DNA from: Enterobacter sp. JBIWA008
GTDB taxonomy: Bacteria > Pseudomonadota > Gammaproteobacteria > Enterobacterales > Enterobacteriaceae
DNA: 64,000 nt
Direction: 5' to 3'
Assembly (NCBI RefSeq): GCF_019968765.1
Contig: NZ_CP074149.1
Span: forward strand, 3,472,001-3,536,000
The notes beneath the pieces are model-generated. The model saw only the letters and a program-made list of their open reading frames with translations. It had not been told where the DNA came from and did no database searches. Shown here one piece after another: positions 22,720 to 30,779 of this stretch. The translations under genes and the position numbers were made by a program. How positions within the stretch are numbered: the first letter of the stretch is position 1; each line of letters starts with the position of its first letter.

Positions 22720-24960
22720 TCAGGCGTCCGCGGAGGACGCCTCTGCTTCCGGCAGTGACTCAAGCGGTGCAGGTCTGCCAATCAGATAACCCTGCACATA
22801 ATCGATGCCTAGCGCGTGAACCGCGCTACGTATCTCTTCGGTTTCGACATACTCAGCCACCACCAGCATCTTTTTCATGCGTGCCAGATGGCAGATAGAC
22901 GCCACAATCTGATAATCCAGGCTGTTGTTGACGATGTTGCGAATAAAGCTGCCGTCGATCTTGAGAATATCCGCATCCACGCTTTTCAGCCGCGCATAGC
23001 TCGCATAGCCGGTGCCAAAATCATCAATCGCAATACGTACCCCCATTTTCTGCAGCTGACGGAGAATATGTAGCGCCTGCTCCGCATTGCAAAAGGTGCT
23101 GCACTCCGTCACTTCAAAGATCAGCTGCCATGGCTCAATGGCGTATTTCGCCAGCAGGCGACTCACCTCAAGCGGAAACTGCACCCGACACACGGTCGGC
23201 GGTGCCAGATTAATGGCAAAGCGCTGGCCGGGCAGCCTTTCGCGATGCGCGGCCAGGAAGCGCAGGGTATGCTCCAGCACCCACAAATCCACCCGCGAGG
23301 AGAGGCCAAACTCCTGCGCGACGGGCAGGAATTGGTCGGGGGAGATCAATAGCCCGTTGACATCCGGTATCCGGAGCAGGACCTCATGATAGCAATCGCC
23401 ACGCAGGCCGCGAACGGGTTGAACCAGCAGGGTGAATTCGTCGTTATCGAGTGCCTTTTGCAGGCGGCTCATCATCGCAACTTTATCCTTCAGGCTGCGC
23501 TGCAAATGGACTGCCCCACGCTGCTGAAGATTTTCCGGATGATTGGAGGAGAGCGACAGGTCGGCAACCACGCCCAGTTCACCCAGCACCAGATAAAGAT
23601 GGTTAACCGGGGAGCGGACATAGCAATAACTCACGCCCACCTGCGGCTGTAGCGGCATACCGTCCCAGACAAAGCGGAACTGTTTGATATGCTCGTCCAG
23701 GGTTTCAATCCGCTGCTGGTGCGATTCCGCGTTGAGCCGAACCGCCATGTCGTACCCGGTCAGTTGATACACCAGCTCATTGGGCTGGAGCGTGCCGTTC
23801 ACCCACTGCGCCAGCTGCTGTTTGTACTGAATGCGCAGAAACACGCCGTAATTTCGGCCCAGAATTTCCAGTTCAGGAATGCGCAGCAGGCAGAGCGCCG
23901 ACCACGGGTTTTTCGCCAGATCTCGCGACAGCGCCCGCAGGTTAGGCATATGGACAACCGGGTCGAGCAGCGCCAGCCTGCGGGAGCGTTTGTTCACCGC
24001 GCGCTGCCGGGTCGCCAGCATCGACATATAAATCACCACGAACGAGAAGACCAGGTAACTGGAAGAGGTGATCGCCAGCTGAATGTCATACCCCGGGTTC
24101 ACCGGGATATAGCGGTAGAAATAGTGAATAGTCACCAGCAGTATCGGCGTCCAGATAAGCGAAATCAGCTTATAGCCAAAACGCATCGCGCCCCAGAGCA
24201 TCACCGGCATCAGCAGCGACAGGGTGTAGTTTGTGGTGAAAATGGAGCTGTTTTCATTCATCGGGAGCAGCAGCAGTGATAGCAGACCGCCAAGCGCGAT
24301 AGCCCACATCAGAAACTCAATGACCGTCACCTTTTTGTCTATCTGGGAACGGATCTGCGAGATAAGGCTTTTGAGATAGCGCGGATGACGAATCAGGCGG
24401 ATCAGCAGATAGCTCAGCGGCACGCCCGTCAGCCCGCTGACCAGCAGCGTCTGATAGTTGATGAGCGTGCGAATATTAAGGGGGGTTACTCCCGCAAGGC
24501 TCTGCCGGCTTTCATACACGCCCAAATACACCGCAAACTGAAACAGCACCAGAAACAGCGTCGCGGGGCAGAAGACCTGCCAGAAGATCCGCTGCGCCAT
24601 CAGCCGGATGTCGCCGTACGCGGTCATATTTCGTCTGGGCGCAAACACCCGGTAGCCGCCCCAGCTGAGCACTAAAGGGACGACAAAATGGAGCACGACG
24701 GCGACCGTTTCGAACATGCCGACCGAGGGGTAATAGCGGATAAACAGCGACAATACGATCCCGGGCAGCGCTTCCAGCCCAAAGAACATTATCAGCGAAA
24801 GCAAAAATGAGAGGGGTAAATAATAGAGTGCCGCAATGCCGTCGCCCAGCTGCGTGAACGTATTCGCAATGCTCATCGCGGGAAGCAAAACCACCGGTAA
24901 AATAAGCGGCAATGCCCACCAGCGGTTTTCATTTTTTTTCAGGAAAGCGAGAATGTTCAT
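22720..24960 (-). CDS. pdeA: Cyclic di-GMP phosphodiesterase PdeA (YfgF), MASE1-GGDEF-EAL
   Basis: This inner-membrane enzyme hydrolyses c-di-GMP; the E. coli orthologue YfgF acts under anaerobic conditions and affects the cell surface and peroxide resistance. The 746-residue protein has about eight transmembrane segments forming a MASE1 sensor (residues 15-300), then a degenerate GGDEF domain (signature replaced by GYDMAV, so no cyclase activity expected). The intact-looking EAL domain has EVLLR at the EAL position, DDFGTGYAS and VVAEYVET. I start at ATG 24960 because it aligns with the E. coli N-terminus. An upstream in-frame ATG at 25011 has AGGTTGG before it and could add 17 residues. An FNR-like box lies upstream. 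Confidence 0.93.
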   Translation of the reverse strand: MNILAFLKKNENRWWALPLILPVVLLPAMSIANTFTQLGDGIAALYYLPLSFLLSLIMFFGLEALPGIVLSLFIRYYPSVGMFETVAVVLHFVVPLVLSWGGYRVFAPRRNMTAYGDIRLMAQRIFWQVFCPATLFLVLFQFAVYLGVYESRQSLAGVTPLNIRTLINYQTLLVSGLTGVPLSYLLIRLIRHPRYLKSLISQIRSQIDKKVTVIEFLMWAIALGGLLSLLLLPMNENSSIFTTNYTLSLLMPVMLWGAMRFGYKLISLIWTPILLVTIHYFYRYIPVNPGYDIQLAITSSSYLVFSFVVIYMSMLATRQRAVNKRSRRLALLDPVVHMPNLRALSRDLAKNPWSALCLLRIPELEILGRNYGVFLRIQYKQQLAQWVNGTLQPNELVYQLTGYDMAVRLNAESHQQRIETLDEHIKQFRFVWDGMPLQPQVGVSYCYVRSPVNHLYLVLGELGVVADLSLSSNHPENLQQRGAVHLQRSLKDKVAMMSRLQKALDNDEFTLLVQPVRGLRGDCYHEVLLRIPDVNGLLISPDQFLPVAQEFGLSSRVDLWVLEHTLRFLAAHRERLPGQRFAINLAPPTVCRVQFPLEVSRLLAKYAIEPWQLIFEVTECSTFCNAEQALHILRQLQKMGVRIAIDDFGTGYASYARLKSVDADILKIDGSFIRNIVNNSLDYQIVASICHLARMKKMLVVAEYVETEEIRSAVHALGIDYVQGYLIGRPAPLESLPEAEASSADA
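22722..22742. terminator. Possible terminator hairpin at the ppx/pdeA junction
   Basis: AGGCGTCC-GCGGA-GGACGCCT is an 8-bp stem lying just past the ppx stop and inside the last codons of pdeA. The T tract is weak (CTCTGCTTCC), so it may slow rather than end transcription. Confidence 0.4.
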
Positions 24961-25312
24961 AGATGCCCGGTTAAATCCCTTACGCTCCAGAGGGAAAATA
25001 AAGACAGGCATCCAACCTGACGTACGCGCCGCCCGGCGGCATGCGGGGCGAACTGTATGGAGGAAGGATTTTAGATATCAGAGCCGGGAAGCAGTTGACT
25101 TAAATCAAGTTACTTTGCGCAAATAACTTTTTGCGGCGATTTTTTGAAATTATTTTCTTCATATTATCAATATGGTAAATGCATCGATTAATTTAAATAA
25201 CTTTAATCAATGTAAGCATTGACGGTTATTTACACACTGCAGAATTGACCCCATCTTCCCGCTGTGCCTTAATATCCTTGTCGCCCAAAAGGGCTTATCC
25301 AGGAAAAATAGA
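24961..25312. other. Divergent pdeA-yfgG intergenic region
   Basis: This 352-bp spacer holds the upstream control of both pdeA and yfgG. It contains the FNR-like box at 25095-25108, a strongly AT-rich stretch at about 25135-25220, several TTGAC/TATAAT-like elements facing yfgG, and a small GCCC-AAAA-GGGC hairpin near 25288-25295 just upstream of yfgG. I see no convincing gene in it. Confidence 0.7.
25095..25108. promoter_or_regulatory. FNR box upstream of pdeA
   Basis: TTGACTTAAATCAA matches TTGAT-N4-ATCAA at nine of ten positions. It is centred about 141 bp upstream of the chosen pdeA start. An activating site at -41.5 would place the start of transcription near 25060, which is compatible with a long leader. 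E. coli yfgF is reported as anaerobically active and FNR-dependent. Confidence 0.62.
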
Positions 25313-25501
25313 GTGAGTCAGGTCACGCGTATGCGCAAACGACATCGATTTAACACCCGAATGACCCGCATCATACTGCTCATCAGCTTCCTGTTTTTCT
25401 TTGGCCGCTTCGTTTACTCATCAATTGGCGCCTGGTACCACCATCAGGATAAAACCCAGTCGCAGCAATCCAGCCTGACCGTCGACACCGCCGATCGCTA
25501 G
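25313..25501 (+). CDS. yfgG: YfgG, small single-pass membrane protein
   Basis: This 62-residue protein is a clear orthologue of E. coli YfgG. It has a basic N-terminus (MRKRHRFNTRMTR) and one membrane segment (about residues 20-38, IILLISFLFFFGRFVYSS), then a polar tail. It starts with GTG at 25313, preceded by AGGAAAA. Its function is not settled. E. coli has yfgH and yfgI after it; both are missing here and the accessory block begins instead. The last four bases overlap the end of the convergent LysR gene. Confidence 0.88.
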   Translation: MSQVTRMRKRHRFNTRMTRIILLISFLFFFGRFVYSSIGAWYHHQDKTQSQQSSLTVDTADR

Positions 25502-26388
25502 GCCGCCGGAGGGGTTTGTATCATCCGAATAATGCCTGCTATCCCTTTGCTGAGGATTTTATCCTGTCGCATCACCACCGCCAGCTGCCGCTGCAGCATG
25601 GGCATCAGCGACATCACGCATAGCCCTTCTCGATCGACTTCCTGTTCTACCGCCATTCGCGGCACGATGCTGTAGCCCAGCCCCGCGCGAACCATACGTT
25701 TGATCGCCTCGATGCTGCCAAGCTGCATCACCGGTGCGATCGCTAATCCATTAGCCGCAAACCAGCCATCGATCAGCGCCCGGGTACCGCTACCTGATTC
25801 AAAGGCAATCAGCGGCTGAGCGTGCAGCGCCTCCGGGGTGAACGCCCTGAAAACATCCTGTAGCTCCCGCGAGGCGATAAAGACAAACTCTTCATCCATC
25901 ACCGGCATGACGTCCAGCGCCTTGCCACTCACCGGCAGCGTGACCAGCCCCATATCGAGACGGTTCTCTTCGATGGCCCTGACGATATCGAGGGTGTTGC
26001 CCGTCGTCACCCCCACTTTCAGGAGCGGATAGTCGCGGCGTAGCTGCTCCAGCAGCGGCGGCAGAAAATGGATGCAGGCCGTTGCCCCCGTGCCAAGCGT
26101 AACGGTACCGCTCACGTCGTGGCTAAACGCATTCACGGACCGGATAGCGTCATCCACCACCTGCTGAATACGCTCCCCATGCGCCAGCAATGCCTCTCCG
26201 GCAGCCGTCGCCCTAATCCCCCGTCCGGTACGCTCCACCAGCCGCGCTTGCAGAAACTGCTCCAGCTGGCGTATTTGCAGGCTGACGGCGGGCTGGGAGA
26301 TACCCAGCAGATCCGCTGCCGCTGAAAAGCTACCGCGCTGGATCGCCAGACGGAAGGTGGCGAGATAGCCCAGATTAAGCGTCGTCAT
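25498..26388 (-). CDS. LysR-family transcriptional regulator
   Basis: This 296-residue LysR-type regulator has an N-terminal winged helix-turn-helix (about residues 5-63; GSFSAAADLLGISQPAVSLQIRQLEQ) and a two-lobed periplasmic-binding-protein-like effector domain (about 88-290). The effector and target are unknown. It is divergent from the MFS gene at 26486 with a 97-bp spacer, the usual arrangement for a LysR regulator controlling its neighbour. No E. coli K-12 gene occupies this position, so it belongs to the accessory block inserted after yfgG. Confidence 0.9.
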   Translation of the reverse strand: MTTLNLGYLATFRLAIQRGSFSAAADLLGISQPAVSLQIRQLEQFLQARLVERTGRGIRATAAGEALLAHGERIQQVVDDAIRSVNAFSHDVSGTVTLGTGATACIHFLPPLLEQLRRDYPLLKVGVTTGNTLDIVRAIEENRLDMGLVTLPVSGKALDVMPVMDEEFVFIASRELQDVFRAFTPEALHAQPLIAFESGSGTRALIDGWFAANGLAIAPVMQLGSIEAIKRMVRAGLGYSIVPRMAVEQEVDREGLCVMSLMPMLQRQLAVVMRQDKILSKGIAGIIRMIQTPPAA

Positions 26389-26485
26389 TCAAAGTTTCTC
26401 TTATACCGCGCATAAGGTTGCTGCCCTGCCAGCACAATACCGCGCCCGTTATGCTCAGGACAACTGCATAGCGGAATGAAAAACA

Positions 26486-27715
26486 ATGGAAACACCTGCC
26501 CTGCCACGCCGCCTCGCCCTCACGGCCGGGTGTAATCAACTCATCAACTGGGGGATCTCGTTTTATATGCCCGGCACCTTTGCGCTGGCCATTTCAGCCG
26601 ACCGCGGATGGTCGTCACCGCAGATTTACCTCGGCCTGACGCTGGCGATGCTGGTGATGGCGGCGCTATCCCCTTTTGTCGCCCGCCTGCTGGCACGCTT
26701 TGGCGGTCAGACGGTGGTGATGAGCGGAACGTTGCTGATCGCCGCAAGCTGCGCAGGCATGGCGTATACCCAGACGCTTTTTGGCTGGTACTGTGCCTGG
26801 CTGGTCAGCGGCGTAGGGATGCGCCTGTCGCTGTACGACGCGCTGTTCGCCGCGCTGGTGAACCTCTACGGGCAGCAGGCGCGAAGAACAATCTCGCGCG
26901 TCACGCTGGCGGGCGGGCTGGCATCCGCCGTCTTCTGGCCGCTGGGCGATGCCCTGCTTCAGGTTATGAGCTGGCAGGAGGCGCTGCGCGTCTATGCTCT
27001 CTTCGGCCTGCTGAGTGCGGGCCTGATAAGAACGCTTCCCCGGCAGCGGCTGACGGTAACGACAAAGGTCACCGCGCCGCCTCTGGAAAACGAGCGGCGT
27101 AACGGCTGGCTTTATGCCGCCTTCATTGCCCTCATCACCTTTGTCTCGAACGGCACGTCCACCCATCTGCCGGAGTTTATTGCCCACTTCGGCCTGCCTG
27201 TCGCCATCGGCATGCTGTGGGGGATCGGCCAGACGGGTGCTCGCTCGCTGGAAGTGCTGGCGGGCGCCCGCTTAACCCCATTCAAACTCACGCTTTTTAC
27301 CGCCCTCGCCATGCCGCTCTGCTTTCTTCTGGGGATGAGCAGCGCCCTGTTTGCGTGGTGTGCGGCCGGGTTTGTGCTGGGCTATGGCGCCATCAACGGG
27401 CTGGTCACCATTGTGAAAGCCACGCTGCCGCTGGAACTGTTTAGCACCGAAAGCTATGCCCGCCGCACGGGCATGCTGCTTATCCCCGGCCAGCTGATGG
27501 CGGCAGCCTCGCCGTTTGCCTACGCGTGGCTGAACAAAACGCTGGGGATCGCCGGCGCAATGTGGGTGTCGACGGGTCTGACGCTGGTGATCGCCGGGCT
27601 GGCGATAGCGATTGTGCGCCGTCCACGCAGGCAAACTGTATCGCACTGTATCCAGAGCGCCACGCTGACAAACGGGTACAAAACGCCGCCTCCGGCAAAT
27701 ATCCCCGATACATAA
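26486..27715 (+). CDS. Major facilitator superfamily transporter
   Basis: This 409-residue protein has about 12 hydrophobic segments, a central charged loop (about residues 192-212, LPRQRLTVTT...ENERRNGW) and the MFS fold, beginning NQLINWGISFYMPGTFALAIS. The substrate is unknown. The N-terminal half resembles MFS proteins usually annotated as putative efflux or oxalate/formate-like carriers, but I cannot assign it. The polar C-terminal tail (about 30 residues) is unusually long. The divergent LysR gene is its probable regulator. The start has a weak AATGAAAAACA leader and no strong ribosome-binding site. Confidence 0.85.
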   Translation: METPALPRRLALTAGCNQLINWGISFYMPGTFALAISADRGWSSPQIYLGLTLAMLVMAALSPFVARLLARFGGQTVVMSGTLLIAASCAGMAYTQTLFGWYCAWLVSGVGMRLSLYDALFAALVNLYGQQARRTISRVTLAGGLASAVFWPLGDALLQVMSWQEALRVYALFGLLSAGLIRTLPRQRLTVTTKVTAPPLENERRNGWLYAAFIALITFVSNGTSTHLPEFIAHFGLPVAIGMLWGIGQTGARSLEVLAGARLTPFKLTLFTALAMPLCFLLGMSSALFAWCAAGFVLGYGAINGLVTIVKATLPLELFSTESYARRTGMLLIPGQLMAAASPFAYAWLNKTLGIAGAMWVSTGLTLVIAGLAIAIVRRPRRQTVSHCIQSATLTNGYKTPPPANIPDT

Positions 27716-27766
27716 AAATGGTTTTCTTTCCCTGTCGTCATTCAGAACCGATGAGGAGAGAGACCG

Positions 27767-28234
27767 ATGATCCTTCGTTATGCACTTATCCCCTTGCTTG
27801 TCCTGGCATCCGTAGCATATGTCCGGGCCACACCGCTGGACAATCTGAGCGCCGCGGACGTTAACGGCCCCGCCGCCGTTGCGCCGCTGGCACAGCCGCA
27901 GCCGCCTGCAAAGCTGATAGTCGACCCGCCGCTGGCCGGGCCGTTGAGCAAAGGCGCGGTGTTTATCCAGTACCGTGCCGAAAACCTTCGCATCGAGCCG
28001 GTATTCGGCCCCGAAGCGCTAAAGGTTACCCCGCGCATCGGGCACATTCACGTGGTGGTGGATAACGCGCCCTGGCACTGGGCTGACGCCAGCGGAGAGC
28101 CGGTGATCCTTGTGGGGCTGCCCGCCGGTAAACACAAGGTGACCATTATTCTGGCTGACCCGACGCATAGGCCGCTCGACCACAAAACCGTTGAATTCAC
28201 CGTCCCGCCCCATGCGGCGGTCCATCACTTTTAA
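27767..28234 (+). CDS. Secreted DUF6130-like protein
   Basis: This 155-residue protein has a signal peptide (about residues 1-21, ending VRATPL) and a Pro-rich stretch (PLAQPQPPAKL). A beta-sandwich-like domain follows, with conserved GHIHVVVDNAPWHWADASGEPVI split by a Gly turn and ending GLPAGKHKVTIILADPTHRPLDHKTVEFTV. This resembles the DUF6130 / DUF4399-type family, whose HIHxxxD motif suggests metal or small-ligand binding. Function is unknown. GAGGAGAGAG precedes the ATG. It is five bases upstream of, and probably co-transcribed with, the alpha/beta hydrolase. Confidence 0.8.
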   Translation: MILRYALIPLLVLASVAYVRATPLDNLSAADVNGPAAVAPLAQPQPPAKLIVDPPLAGPLSKGAVFIQYRAENLRIEPVFGPEALKVTPRIGHIHVVVDNAPWHWADASGEPVILVGLPAGKHKVTIILADPTHRPLDHKTVEFTVPPHAAVHHF

Positions 28235-28245
28235 GGAGTATGAAG

Positions 28246-28989
28246 ATGAGAGCACTGTCTGTAGTGACCGCTGGCCTGCTGGCGCTTTCCGCCAGCACCT
28301 TTGCGCAGAGTAAAACCAGCGTCGTGCTGGTGCACGGCGCGTTTGCCGACGGCAGCAGCTGGAATAAGGTGATTACCCTTTTGCAGAAACAACACGCAGA
28401 GGTCATTGCCGTCCAGCTCCCGCTTACGTCGCTCAAAGATGACGTTGCGGCCACAAAGCGGGCCATCGCCCGTGCGCAGGGTGACGTGGTGCTGGTGGGC
28501 CACTCCTGGGGTGGCACCGTGATTAGCGAGGCGGGAAACGATGCGCGGGTAAAATCGCTGGTGTATGTGGCGGCGTTCGCGCCGGACTCCGGCCAGTCGA
28601 CGGCGGACCTGGCAGGAAGCTACCCTGCCCCGCCGGGCAGCGCGGGCATTGCCAAAACGGCGGACGGCTATTTATACCTGCCAACAGGAGCCGTCAGAAG
28701 GGACTTCGCGCCTGACGTGAAGCCAGCCATCCAGAATACGTTTGCATCCACGCAGGGGCCGATTAAGGCCGAGGCGTTTGGTGAAAAGATCGCCCACGCG
28801 GCGTGGCATGACAAACCGAGCTGGTATGTGGTCAGCAAGAATGACCGAATGATCAACCCCGACCTTGAACGGGCGATGGCGAAGACTATCCACGCAAAAA
28901 CCGCCGAGGTGGCGGCAAGCCACGTGTCGATGGTGAGCCAGCCGGTTGCCGTCGCCCGGACGATTGAGCAGGCGATTGACGCAAAGTAA
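28246..28989 (+). CDS. Secreted alpha/beta hydrolase
   Basis: This 247-residue protein has a signal peptide (cleavage after about TFA, residue 20) and an alpha/beta-hydrolase fold of the EstC/salicylate-esterase type. The oxyanion strand is SVVLVHGAFADGSSWN, the nucleophile elbow is GHSWGG, and the C-terminal His is in SHVSM. The exported location suggests action on an external ester; the substrate is unknown. I start at the ATG at 28246, seven bases after AAGGAG; the in-frame ATG at 28240 is only one base from it. It is co-transcribed with the DUF6130-like gene and ends before a REP element. Confidence 0.86.
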   Translation: MRALSVVTAGLLALSASTFAQSKTSVVLVHGAFADGSSWNKVITLLQKQHAEVIAVQLPLTSLKDDVAATKRAIARAQGDVVLVGHSWGGTVISEAGNDARVKSLVYVAAFAPDSGQSTADLAGSYPAPPGSAGIAKTADGYLYLPTGAVRRDFAPDVKPAIQNTFASTQGPIKAEAFGEKIAHAAWHDKPSWYVVSKNDRMINPDLERAMAKTIHAKTAEVAASHVSMVSQPVAVARTIEQAIDAK

Positions 28990-29006
28990 TATTTTGCGGA
29001 TTCCAG

Positions 29007-29032
29007 GCCGGGTAAGCGCAGCGCCACCCGGC
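29007..29032. repeat. REP element between the hydrolase gene and iolB
   Basis: GCCGGGTAAGCG-CA-GCGCCACCCGGC is a canonical REP palindrome between convergent genes. It marks the border of the iol locus. Confidence 0.82.
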
Positions 29033-29043
29033 AAAAAACAGCC

Positions 29044-29868
29044 TCAGCGCCCGCCATCCTCGGGATAATCCCGATTAATCCACGCGTGGTCCTCCTCCCA
29101 GGTGAACATCCATTTGCGCACCGGCCCCGCCATGACGTTGAGGTAATAGCTGTCATACCCGGCCATCGTCGCCACCGGATGGTAGCCCTTCGGCACCATG
29201 ACCACGTCGCGGTTGTAGACCGCCATGCACTCATCCAGCGCTCTGTCGTCGGTGTAAACGCGCTGCATGCAGAACCCCTGCTCCGGGTTGAGGCGATGGT
29301 AGTAGGTCTCCTCCAGGTACGTCTCCTGCGGCGGGTTATCAGTGTCGTGCTTATGGCTCGGGTACGAGCTGGTGCAGCCCTCGTTGGTCCAGACCTCCAC
29401 CACCAGCAGGCTGTCGGCGGGCTTGTCTTCCGGCAGAATGTTGTGCACGAAGCGCTGGTTGCGCCCCTTGCCGCGCGCCTCAGCGTCGATATCCTGCGGA
29501 GCTATCAGCCGCGTCGGGTACGTGCCTTTGCCGGGGGCGGCGCAGACCGCCAGCTCCAGCTTCGTCAGCGCCTTCACCTGCACCGCCTCCTGCGGGGTAA
29601 CGTAAACCGCCCACGGCTTGATGCGCTCGAACGGGCTCATCCGTTCGCCAATATCGTTAAACTGCGCGGAGGACGTGCTGATGGAGGCGCGTCCGGCCAC
29701 CAGCACCAGACAGCGCTCTTCGCTGACGGCGGGCAGCGCCAGGGTCTGCCCCTCCAGCAGCTCATATGCCTCAAACCCAACGTACCCCCACCCTGCGCTT
29801 TCCGGCGTGACGGACTGGGTCCGCCCCTCCGCGTTCGGCTGTTGCCAGCGTGATAACAGACGTGACAT
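29044..29868 (-). CDS. iolB: 5-deoxy-glucuronate isomerase
   Basis: IolB isomerises 5-deoxy-D-glucuronate to 2-deoxy-5-keto-D-gluconate in myo-inositol catabolism. The 274-residue protein is a bicupin of the KduI/IolB family. Metal-binding motifs are visible in SSYPSHKHDTDN (His pair) and LEETYYHRL, with the C-terminal YNRDVVMVPKGYHPVA. GGAGGGGAC precedes the ATG. It is the last gene of the iolG-to-iolB run; the gap from iolE is nine bases. Confidence 0.95.
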   Translation of the reverse strand: MSRLLSRWQQPNAEGRTQSVTPESAGWGYVGFEAYELLEGQTLALPAVSEERCLVLVAGRASISTSSAQFNDIGERMSPFERIKPWAVYVTPQEAVQVKALTKLELAVCAAPGKGTYPTRLIAPQDIDAEARGKGRNQRFVHNILPEDKPADSLLVVEVWTNEGCTSSYPSHKHDTDNPPQETYLEETYYHRLNPEQGFCMQRVYTDDRALDECMAVYNRDVVMVPKGYHPVATMAGYDSYYLNVMAGPVRKWMFTWEEDHAWINRDYPEDGGR

Positions 29869-29877
29869 GTCCCCTCC

Positions 29878-30768
29878 TCAAATCAGTCCGGCGTCGCGCG
29901 CCAGGCGGCTCAGGTTGTTATACCCCAGACGGGCGTAGGTCAGCGGATGGGCTATCGCCGGATCCTGCTCTGCCTCGACCACCAGCCAGCCGTGATAATC
30001 CTGCGCCTTCAGCAGCCGCATAATCGGCGGGTAATCGACGCAGCCGTCGCCCGGCACGGTAAATACGCCGCTCAGCACCGCATCGAGGAAGCTGGTTTTG
30101 CGGTTTTTCACGTCCGCCAGCACGTCGGCGCGCACGTCTTTGCAGTGAACGTGGTTGATGCGCGACGCCCAGCGCTGCGCCACCGCCAGCGGATCGGCCC
30201 CGGCAAAGGTCAGATGGCCGGTATCCAGCAGCAATCCAACCGCTTCACCGGTGTAGGTCATCAGGTTGTCCACGTCTTCGGCGGACTCAATCACCGTGCC
30301 CATATGGTGATGGTAGGCAATCTGCACGCCCTGCTGCTGCGTATAGCGAGCAAATTCGGTGAGCTTCTCGCCGTACTCCTTCCAGCGCGCCTGCGGGAAG
30401 CGCGGGCGCAGGTGAACCGGGGTCTGCTGCTCGCCGTGAATGCAGCCGCTCACTTCCGCAAAGACCAGCACCTTCGCCCCAAGCTCGCGCAGCAGCGTCA
30501 GGTGGGGCTGCACGGCGGCGATCTCTTCCTCCACGCTGCGCTCCAGCAGGCGGCCGGAGTACCAGCCGGAGACCAGCTGCAGGTCGTGGCGCTGCAGGAT
30601 GGGGCCGAGCAGGCGCGCTTCGCGCGGGAATTTATTGCCCAGCTCGAAGCCAGCGAAACCGGCCTCTTTACCTTCGCTCAGACAGGTCTCCAGCGACGTC
30701 TCCGCGCCGAGAGAAGGCAGATCGTCGTTCGTCCACGTCAGCGGGTTAATGCCTAATTGCACACTCAT
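29878..30768 (-). CDS. iolE: myo-Inosose-2 dehydratase
   Basis: IolE dehydrates 2-keto-myo-inositol to 3D-trihydroxycyclohexane-1,2-dione. The 296-residue protein is an AP-endonuclease-2-like TIM barrel: it begins LGINPLTWTNDD, has the metal/substrate motifs QIAYHHHMGT, LLLDTGHL and HVHCKD, and ends LVVEAEQDP. The ATG at 30768 follows GGAG by seven bases; an in-frame extension to 30804 overlaps iolC and is not conserved. It sits 11 bp after iolC in the operon. Confidence 0.95.
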   Translation of the reverse strand: MSVQLGINPLTWTNDDLPSLGAETSLETCLSEGKEAGFAGFELGNKFPREARLLGPILQRHDLQLVSGWYSGRLLERSVEEEIAAVQPHLTLLRELGAKVLVFAEVSGCIHGEQQTPVHLRPRFPQARWKEYGEKLTEFARYTQQQGVQIAYHHHMGTVIESAEDVDNLMTYTGEAVGLLLDTGHLTFAGADPLAVAQRWASRINHVHCKDVRADVLADVKNRKTSFLDAVLSGVFTVPGDGCVDYPPIMRLLKAQDYHGWLVVEAEQDPAIAHPLTYARLGYNNLSRLARDAGLI

Positions 30769-30779
30769 TGTCGTCTCCA

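Noticed and set aside
25012..25312. Small gene in the pdeA-yfgG spacer
   Set aside because: AT-rich with no open frame bearing a ribosome-binding site or similarity; better explained as a regulatory spacer.
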